Positions 56,601 to 64,000 of a stretch of 64,000 nt of DNA are shown piece after piece; positions within the stretch are counted from its first letter, which is position 1, and each line of letters opens with the position of its first letter. The translations under genes were made by a program, and so were the position numbers. The DNA is taken from contig CM066307.1 of NCBI GenBank assembly GCA_033807695.1, forward strand, positions 558,001-622,000, given 5' to 3'. This DNA comes from Daedaleopsis sinensis. Taxonomy: Eukaryota > Basidiomycota > Agaricomycetes > Polyporales > Polyporaceae. The notes beneath the pieces are model-generated. The model saw only the letters and a program-made list of their open reading frames with translations, made no database searches and was not told where the DNA came from.

Positions 56601-57260
56601 TGGCAGTGTCCGAGAAACGGGGCTGTCCAGGAATCCTCAACGGCTGAAGAGTACGTCAGATTGATCGCCGTGAACAGTCAAGGCCCAGCATCGGAACAGC
56701 ACGTTGAAAGGAACTGACCTCTTTTCAATATCTTTTGGTCTGCCTCCAGCTGCTTCATAAGAATCACGTCCTCCTGCTTCCAAAACTGGCCTATTGTGCT
56801 AATTTAGTGTATGTGAATCGACAGTAGCTGAGAACTTACTGATTAGCATGATCTGGCTGAAATCCCCGTTCTCGATGGCAGTTTTGCATAGTGCTTCTAG
56901 TTGAGATACGTAATTGTCCTCCAATTCTATTACAATGCTTCCCTCCTGTAGTAGCAAGATGTCCTTGCATAGTACGTGGACCGTCGTGAGGACGAGATGG
57001 ACCAGTGCATATCCCGTATAGGCGTCCAAATTCCCGTACTTGGCGAGCTGTTTGATAATCGCAGCATTGAGAGTAGAGAGTTTCGAATGAGGGAGTCGGG
57101 TCGGGTCAACGAACTTCAGATCGTTCTCGACATCTGCCGGGGCAACGGAGTCTACATCCATCGACTGGGCCTCGATCGCGTCGGTGGTTGATTCAAGGTT
57201 GGGATGCTTCGCTGGAGAGGATTGGTGGAGAGGATCGCCCGTTCGTTTGAGACTAGACAT
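53686..57260 (-). CDS. P-loop NTPase of an Agaricomycete-expanded family, unknown function
   Basis: ATG at 57260 (M-S-S-L-K-R). The first exon (to about 56845) is a helical N-terminal domain. Later exons give L-A-E-N-K-N-S-A, then Walker A S-G-S-G-K-S-R (about 56494-56471) followed by D-E-V-A-R-T-I-F. Next come a basic/acidic segment near 56250-56070 and Walker B L-V-Y-F-D-E-A-H-T (about 55855-55825). A 61-nt intron (55487-55427, GTGAG...CGCAG) leads to a long last exon ending 53686, with H-M-R-T-A-Y...Y-S-S-E-P and a very acidic tail. A TATA-like CTTATAAG is at 57344-57337. I recall similar proteins as multicopy in mushrooms, perhaps related to Crinkler-type NTPases, but cannot confirm. Exon borders in 56800-55980 are approximate. 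Confidence 0.65.
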
Positions 57261-58210
57261 TGCGCTACCGAGGAAGGTCGTGGTTCAGGGAAGAGCGAAT
57301 TGTAGACAACGGTGCAGCCACGGCCCACAGCCGCCTTATAAGTGATATCGTGGGAGTGATCAAATGACCACGATAGGCAGCGATAGCCACCACGATAGGC
57401 AACCATCTCCTATGTCATCGCCTCCTTCAAGTTACAAGGAGGCGATCCAGCTGGGGTTAACCGTCATACATGATCACAGATCGACCTTCCAAGTATACAA
57501 CAAGCACTAAGCAGACGGAAAGCATGTACAGGTATCTCGTGGTCGTCCAGGGTTCGTCAGTCGTATACAGGTTGTGTATGGGTCATGGGAGCAGCCTACT
57601 TCTTCTTGCCCTTCCTCTTCTTGGTGCCGAACTCGGAGGGTGCCTCGGAGTTCTGGCGGGAGAGTGGGTCGGGCGTGGCCAGCGCACCTAGTACTTGGCT
57701 ATACTCTGACCGCCTCTCATTCGTGTTAATTCAGGGCAACGTCTTGCCTCAGCCCACCATCGCAAACCTATTGATGCGTAAGTACTACACCAGCCCTGTC
57801 TGTTGTGTTGCAAAGCCAGGTTGAAGCTCGCTGACCGTGACATCCCCGCTAGCCTTTAGGCGCAGAATCCTTGGATGCGAAGATTAAGCGAAGAGACCCG
57901 GCTCTAAAACACTCCTCGCATCAGATGCTCTCCGCCTCGCGAAGCACACCTCCGGCCTTTTTCCGCAGGCCGGGTGACCCTCGACTTCCAGACACGCTTC
58001 CCTAAATTGGAGCGCTCGGTAGAAAAAACAGACTCAGGTCGGCCACTGGTCGCATGGTAGGTCCTGGCGTCTGCCCCGCATAACCCCAGATATTCTCCAA
58101 ATCTCAGAACCGCTAAGCCGGAAAAGGATTCACGGCAGCGACCTCGGTAGGATGCGAGAAGACATGGTCACGGAAGTATATAACGAGCGCGGAATCCTCG
58201 TGCGCACCCG
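57261..58210. other. Intergenic region with start of host flank
   Basis: No secure gene. A repeated GGCAGCGATAGCCACCACGATAGGCAA-like segment lies near 57375-57405. A GTAAGT donor-like site at 57780 and a minus-strand basic C-terminal frame near 57695-57593 were not enough to call a gene. The right part should carry the promoter of the sugar transporter. Confidence 0.35.
58175..58182 (+). promoter_or_regulatory. TATA-like box of the sugar transporter
   Basis: GTATATAA lies about 30 bp before the ATG at 58211, implying a very short leader if both are right. Confidence 0.45.
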
Positions 58211-60895
58211 ATGGTCCCTCTGCCCTCGCAGACCTCCCTTCCAATCTCTCAGGCCTCTGGGTTCCGCGCTTCCCTCCGTCCGTGCAACGATGGCACCTAC
58301 GGACCTACGGAATGGACTGTAATCGACTTCATCCACCGAGGTCCATGGTGGAAGAATCGCAGTACGTGAGCGCCCTCTCCCTCGGACACGCTGGGTGGTT
58401 GACACTGAATCGCTAGGTATCCGAGCCCTCAACTTGCTGTTGATTCTTCCACTACTCACAGCCTCGATGAACGGTCTTGACTCCTCTCTGGTGAATGGTG
58501 CGTGCGCTCATGTCCTAGGGCAACAGGTCTTCAAATCTTACCCAGCTGGCAAGGATTTTTCGACCATCCCCAGGAGAAGACACTAGGTGCGTGCTGGTCG
58601 AGGCTGCCTCCTCCTGAGACCTCTTCACTGACGCGGACTCTCGGCCCTCGGGACAGGGCTTATCAGCGCCGCACAAGTCATCGGTTCCCTCGTGGTAAGT
58701 AGAAGCACATCCTTCGCCGTTTGCAAGGCCGTACTGAGATGTCATAGGGTCTGCCCCCCGCGCCCATCTTCGCGGACATGCTGGGCCGGAAGCCCACAGT
58801 CTTCATTGGGGCTGTCATCATGCTCGCCGGGGTGGCCCTCCAGAGCGCAGCGACCAGCATCCACACGTTCATCGGCGCACGAGGACTGAGTAAGTCATGT
58901 CCGCTCTCGGCCGCACAAGCTCCTGTTCGTTAAGTGCTGGGAAGTCGGTCTCGGGCTGTCCTTGTCGCTCACAGCCGCCCCGCTGCTTATCACCGAGCTA
59001 GCCTATCCGACACAGGTGCGCGCGCATAATTGTGATCCGCCTCTAATCATATGCTTATCGTCTTCTTTCGCAGCGTGGAAAGCTTACCTCAATGTACAAC
59101 TCGTCATGGTACCTCGGCAGTATTGTCTGTGAGTAACGGCTGCTAAGCGATGTATTGCGATCAGCTGACATCCTATCTTGCAGCGGCGTGGTCATGCTAT
59201 GGGGCGTACCGAGGGGGGGCGAGCTCGGTGTGGTCCTGGAGAGTGCCAACCCTCGTACAGGCTCTCGGGCCTGTCGCACAAGTGACGATGATCTGGTGCG
59301 CATCTGCATCTCAAGTCTTTGAGGCAAAATGACCGACGTTGATTCTTGTCACTTGTGCAGGTTCGTCCCAGAATCTCCACGCTTCCTCGTGAGCAAAGGG
59401 CGGGTGCGTTGGTCTCCGCGATTTCCGCGGACTAGCGACAGTTAACCCCGGTTCATCTCCGTGTGTTCAGGAAGGAAAAGCGGCCAGCGTGCTCGCACAG
59501 TATCACTCTCTGAGCGGCCATGAGCACGATCCGCTCATCATGTTCGAGATGGCGCAAATCCGGCATGCGTTGAAGCTCGAAAAAGAAGCATCACAGAGCA
59601 CGTCGTACCTCACGCTCTTCGCTACGCCCGGAAACAGAAAGCGGATGATCATCATCATCGCCCTCGCCCTCTTCTCGTAGTGGAGGTATATGTGCTTGAC
59701 ACTCGATGCGAAGCGACTTCAGGCTGACGCGGTGTCGCATACAGCGGGAATGGACTAGTCTCGTACTACATCAATCTGGTGCTGGAAGGCGTAGGGATAG
59801 GCGATCCAGGTACCAAAGCAGCCATCAACGGAGGACTCCAGGTGCGGTGAATGCTGACTTCCTGCGTAGTACCCAACTCAACCTTCAGCACAGATATGGA
59901 ACTTCGTCTCGGCTATGTTAGGTGCATTAATGATCGATAAGCTCGGCCGAAGAACTCTCTTTATCATCTCCAACGTAGGAATGCTGATCGGTACGTTCTC
60001 TCTCTGAGTAACAATCCCATCAGGCTTGTATCTGAACGATGCACACTGGCAGAATTCGGCGTGTGGACGCTGACTACCGCTCTTTTCAACACTCTCGGTG
60101 ACGTTAAGGCTGCGAAAGGTTCGTGTGCATGCTACCCCAGCGCAGACGGCGCTGCTCATCCTTGAATGCCTCCAGCGACCATCCCGTTCATCTTCATCTT
60201 CTATTTCTTCTACGATATCGCATACACACCGATGCTCGTGTCTTACACCCTTGAAATCCTACCGTTCAATATACGTGCAAAAGGCTTTGCGGTCATGGTG
60301 CGTGTTTTTGTGGCCATACTTGATGATTACTTTGAATAAGCCAATCTGTATCTCAGAACTTCGTCCTGTCCCTGGCACTGGCGTTCAACCAGTTTGTGAA
60401 TCCATGGGCACTGCATGCATTGGGCTGGCGCTATGTAAGTTTCATGATGTAAAGTTCGACTGGCAATATGCTCATCAACTCGGACAGTACCTTGTCTACT
60501 TCGGATGGCTCATCGTGGAGTTAGTCTTCATCGTCGTGTTCATCATCGAGACAAAGGGTACGTAACAGCTCTCCGCTTTCATTTGTAGCGCCACCTCATC
60601 GCACACCACGCACAGGCCGGACACTCGAGGAGACTGCCGCGCTTTTCGACGGCGAGCAGCAGCCCCAGGACCTCGTGCAGCACGGCGGGGAGGCCGCGAC
60701 GATGTCTCGCCACCTCGCCGCGCGCGGCCCAGGCATCTGGGTCCAGGAGGAGAAAAGCACGGTGACGGACATCGTCGAGATGCGCGATTCTGCGCAGCGT
60801 CGCGTGAGCGATCGCACGATGAGCCAGACGCTGAGCATGAGTCGGTATGACGAGGAGTCGGTCAACTCTCATAGCAGGATATGCGAGGCCATCTG
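58211..60895 (+). CDS. MFS sugar porter (hexose/lactose-permease-like)
   Basis: About ten short exons. The N-terminus ends G-P-W-W-K-N-R (58361). Then come N-G-L-D-S-S-L-V-N-G and P-S-W-Q-G-F-F (58460-58560), A-D-M-L-G-R-K-P (about 58772, the sugar-porter loop motif), P-E-S-P-R-F-L (about 59370), N-G-L-V-S-Y-Y (about 59755), D-K-L-G-R-R-T (about 59940) and E-T-K-G-R-T-L-E-E (60546-60630) before a hydrophilic tail ending 60895. Twelve hydrophobic segments can be followed. It would import mono- or disaccharides across the plasma membrane. All family landmarks are present; one proposed intron (58498-58526) is only 29 nt. Convergent with the amylase gene. Confidence 0.88.
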
Positions 60896-61158
60896 AGTGT
60901 TACGCACGACCGATCTCCATTCTCTCCTCACTGCCTCCCTAGTTTGCGTTATACCTCTGCATTGCCTTATACCTTTGAACTGTCTCCCCGCCTCGACCTG
61001 ACTCTAGCTAGCCCCATCACAACATTCCTTCACGACCTTTTGCTCTCCGTAATACCGGCGCCCTCTCGCATCATCACCCGCATGTTGTAACCCTCTCGTT
61101 GTCCCCAGCGCAAAGAAAAAGTGTATCACTAGCCCGTTGCATCCCACTGCACCCTGCT
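60896..61158. other. Convergent intergenic gap
   Basis: 263 bp between the transporter and amylase stops, pyrimidine-rich; it should carry both 3' ends. No feature recognised. Confidence 0.4.
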
Positions 61159-64000
61159 CTAGTCCGAGTACGCGTCCGGGACCGCGTCCACCCTGACCCA
61201 CACCTGCAGCCCGCCCAGCGGACAAGTAAACGCGCCCCAGCCGTCCGCGTCGACGCGCACAACATGAACAGCATCCGCGTCGGCAGCCTGCGTGTCGTTC
61301 GTGCTTCTGCCATTGGACATCGGCGTCCCCGTATGCGTAGGATGCATGAACGCCTTGTACACGATCCCCGCACACTCCTGCGCGAATGTAGCCATATCAG
61401 CACAAGCTCGCACTTAATACGTACACCACGCAGAGCCGCAACACCCACCGAGCCGACGTTCATCCTGATTTTATGCGAGCGAGCCGTGCACGTCGCATCG
61501 CTTCCCACATGCGTGAGTATGTCTTGGTCCAGTCGCACCTGCGCGACCCACCGGAACGCCTGCAAACGCTCGTCCGGAGCCGGGGCGGTGGCTCGGATGT
61601 GCGTGCGCAGAGGTGGGGGGTGCTGCGAGGGTGCAATCCAGTGAGCAAGTACTCACCGGCTATCCAAGTCTTCACTGTGCTCGGCCGCGTTGCTGATGAG
61701 GACCGCACACCCCGCGCGGCCCCGTCCGCCGGTGCGGACAAAGCCCACGCAGTTGGCCTCCTGCGGGTAGTCCACGCGGGCCCCATACGCGAACCTCTTT
61801 CGGGCTTCGAGGAGGCGCTTCAGGCCGGCCGCGACGGACACGTCGTAGCACTCCTTATTGGGGTAGAGGTCGCCATAAAAGGCGCATCTGCAATCGGCGG
61901 CGCACAAGTTAGGAATTCAAACACGTGTGTACCGAAGCAGGCAGATGGTGGATAATTGAATATGGAAAGCTCGGACGCAGTGCGAAGGAGCGGCGCGTGA
62001 CGGGGAGGGAGGATTGGCTCGTGAGAGTGAGCGGGAGACTTACGGATGGCCCTCGCCGCACAGGAGGATCAGCGCGTACGCCTGCAGCTTGAAATTGGGT
62101 CCGACCTAGGGTAGCGGCACGACCAATGCAAAATGTTAGAAGGCAAACTCCGCCGAGGGCTCTCAGAAGGCCCGCGAAGACGAGTTGGGGGAAGCTCAAT
62201 CTCACCCAGCTCTCCAACATTTGTCCGACTTGCTGCGCCCCGATCCGATGATCAGTCACGTATACTGCGGCCGCGAGCAGGAGTGTGTCTAGTTACCGTA
62301 CTGGAAACACGTGTCAGCACCCGGGGTTATCCTGGAAGCAGGACAAACGTACTCATGATTGTCTACGAATGTCACAGCATCGCCCGGTCTGAACTTCAGG
62401 ATAGAGCCATGTAATATCTGCCTAAGATCGTATGTCGAGCCGGCCTTGCTCGCGTTGTGCAGGTTGTGATGCAAGGGCACGTCGAAGAATGTTACCTATA
62501 GGAGCACCCTGAGTCAGCCACACTGTGGTTGGTATGGCGCAGGCAGACCCACAAGTCCTTGGAGCACCCGAATATACGGCTTGATCTGCTCGAGACTTAG
62601 GAGTCGTCAGCGATGTACCACCGAGTCGCACCGTACTCACTCGGCAGACCAATACTCTGCGACGGAAAAGAGGTCGCTTCTTCCGAGTGTTGTGCGGACA
62701 TGCCTGATCTGTGTAGCGGAGTGGTGTCATATTGACGCAATGCGGAGAGCAATATCGAGACGTACGAATGCCAGGAGGAACCGGCGATCCATGTGCTTGA
62801 TGGCGTCGAAGCGAAATCCGGCCCCGCGAGTAGTCTGAGAGTGTGAGTTAAGTGTAGTCCATACCTTGCAAGGTTGTAATAATATTCCGGGCAATACCTG
62901 CAAGACCCAGGTGCCCCAAGACATGAGATCTTCGCGCACGTCAGGATTCCGATGGTCTATCTGCAATACATGATTCGTGAGTTGTGCACACTTATTATGG
63001 TAGATCGACACTGACATCAATACCCAGGAGATAGTCATAGTTGCCGTTCTCAGAGTCGACCCACTTGGACCAGCCCTTGTGCTTGCTGCTCGTAATCCGA
63101 TATATGCCTTTGGTACGCGTTCTATGGTCCCAATCGAGCCCTACGCGCGGAATAGTTCTAAGATCAGCATGACTACCAGATCTCAAATTGAAGAAATACC
63201 GGTGAAATGTTCGTATGTCCATTTGAGACTACTATACTGGCAAACCCGTGATGTCAATAAATGGATCGCTACCAGAAGACCTTTCGCCTAACCTTGTCCG
63301 CTCGACCATTGAAATCGAATGCCGTCCAACCCTAGCAAGATTTATAAGCCCGCGTCCAACTACCGAAGTAGCCAGCTGTTTGCACAACGACAAGTCCTTT
63401 CTGGCCCATTATACAGGCAGTCGGATGTGGCGGGCATCGGGGTCCGCCTGCTTACACTCAACCTTTGCTGTGACCTCTAGCCTGAGGAGCGTGTTTGCAC
63501 GGTCCGACTGCCTGTATATTCTGGGGACGAGAAGGAGTCCAGCGTTGTGCAGACAGCTAGGATGCGCATAAGCACCTCTATTTCTCTGGTTGGACCGGCA
63601 TCCTTCAAACGATTGGTTGGTTCTACAGGTGTAGCCATAAACTTCTCCGGCCGGTCCGCTCCGAGTTTGTGCTGTACAAGTCAGTAGTTGAGCGGTATAT
63701 GCTGTCCTAGACGCCTCACATTCAAAACTGCATCAATGATGACATCTATGCCATGGGCCTTTGCGGCCGCAACCGCGCGAACGAGTTCCTCCTTGGTCCC
63801 CCATCTTGTGGGGATGGTGCCTTTCTGGTAGAACTCGCCCAGGTCCCACTGACAGAACACAGGGATGGTCAGTTGCTCATAACTCGACGTAGGGCATCGT
63901 TGACAGCATCACGAACCAAGTCGTATGCGTCATAACCTTGTCCTTGCTGGTAGGTGCCAATGCTGAATCAGACGTGTGGTGGTATGTGAAGTAGCAAGCT
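61159..64000 (-). CDS. GH13 alpha-amylase, intracellular type (5' end beyond window)
   Basis: Many short exons on the minus strand. From the 5' side: G-Q-G-Y-D-A-Y-D (63950), [10 protein letters not shown] (63850), D-V-I-I-D-A-V-L-N (region I, 63740), [12 protein letters not shown] (63130), N-Y-D-Y-L-L-G (63030), G-F-R-F-D-A-I-K-H (region II, nucleophile Asp, about 62806), S-V-A-E-Y-W (region III, acid/base Glu, about 62665), F-V-D-N-H-D across an intron (region IV, about 62360), Y-G-D-L-Y-P (61870), A-Y-G-A-R-V-D-Y (61780) and the C-terminal beta domain ending in W-V-R-V-D-A (stop at 61159). The order matches GH13 subfamily 5-like enzymes of fungi and bacteria that cleave alpha-1,4-glucans. 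No signal peptide can be judged because the N-terminus is off the window. Confidence 0.87.

Noticed and set aside
57593..57695. Minus-strand frame ending in a Lys/Arg-rich tail (K-K-R-K-G-K-K-K then stop)
   Set aside because: Looks like a C-terminal exon, but no upstream exon could be joined: the frame before the putative acceptor stops quickly.
1..64000. tRNA and rRNA genes
   Set aside because: No cloverleaf or rRNA-like stretch recognised by eye on either strand; a covariance-model scan was not possible.

Overview
This window looks like nuclear DNA of a filamentous basidiomycete (Agaricomycetes). The reasons are the many GT-AG introns of about 50-70 nt, KDZ transposases with CxC2-type zinc clusters, a TET/JBP dioxygenase and a divergent HMG protein beside a KDZ transposase (a combination described for basidiomycetes), and Agaricomycete-style gypsy elements. 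About 53 kb of the 64 kb is a nest of mobile elements. Only the right end holds ordinary host genes: a sugar transporter and an intracellular-type alpha-amylase, convergent.

Left part (1-21301): an old, broken gypsy element (G1, minus strand; its far LTR lies off the window) is inserted in a KDZ transposase gene (KDZ-1). A young gypsy element (G2, 8242-20884, two 906-bp LTRs with about two differences) is inserted in the LTR of G1. G2 carries three intron-containing genes (A, B, C; 9232-12956) antisense to gag-pol, between pol and the 3' LTR, each with its own TATA-like box. Gene C has a Zn2Cys6-pattern cysteine cluster. G1 keeps a diverged homologue of gene A with the same intron (91-634), so this antisense cargo seems inherited in the element lineage. 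G1 is also cut by a 2.79-kb giant palindromic element (852-3636).

Middle part (21302-31028): the 3' half of KDZ-1, a three-exon gene of unknown function, a second type of KDZ transposase gene with damage (KDZ-3, 24546-28286), about 2.3 kb without clear genes, and a fragment of a site-2-protease-like gene.

31029-39502: a second giant palindrome with two 958-bp arms. A 6.4-kb LINE with ORF1, endonuclease, RT and RNase H sits in its right arm, flanked by a 12-bp target duplication.

39503-57260: a composite KDZ unit. On the minus strand are a KDZ transposase (KDZ-2, 3'-truncated by the palindrome) and, directly upstream, a TET/JBP dioxygenase with all its metal and 2-oxoglutarate ligands. Diverging from the latter is a seven-exon HMG-like gene. 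Next come a large coiled-coil gene split by a second copy of the first palindromic element (48947-51693, 7-bp target duplication; removal restores one open frame) and a P-loop NTPase gene.

58211-64000: an MFS sugar porter (+) and a GH13 alpha-amylase (-, runs off the right edge), a plausible starch/sugar-use neighbourhood bordering the transposon nest.

All gene models were assembled by eye from translated frames and splice signals; family names rest on motif recognition, not on a database search.
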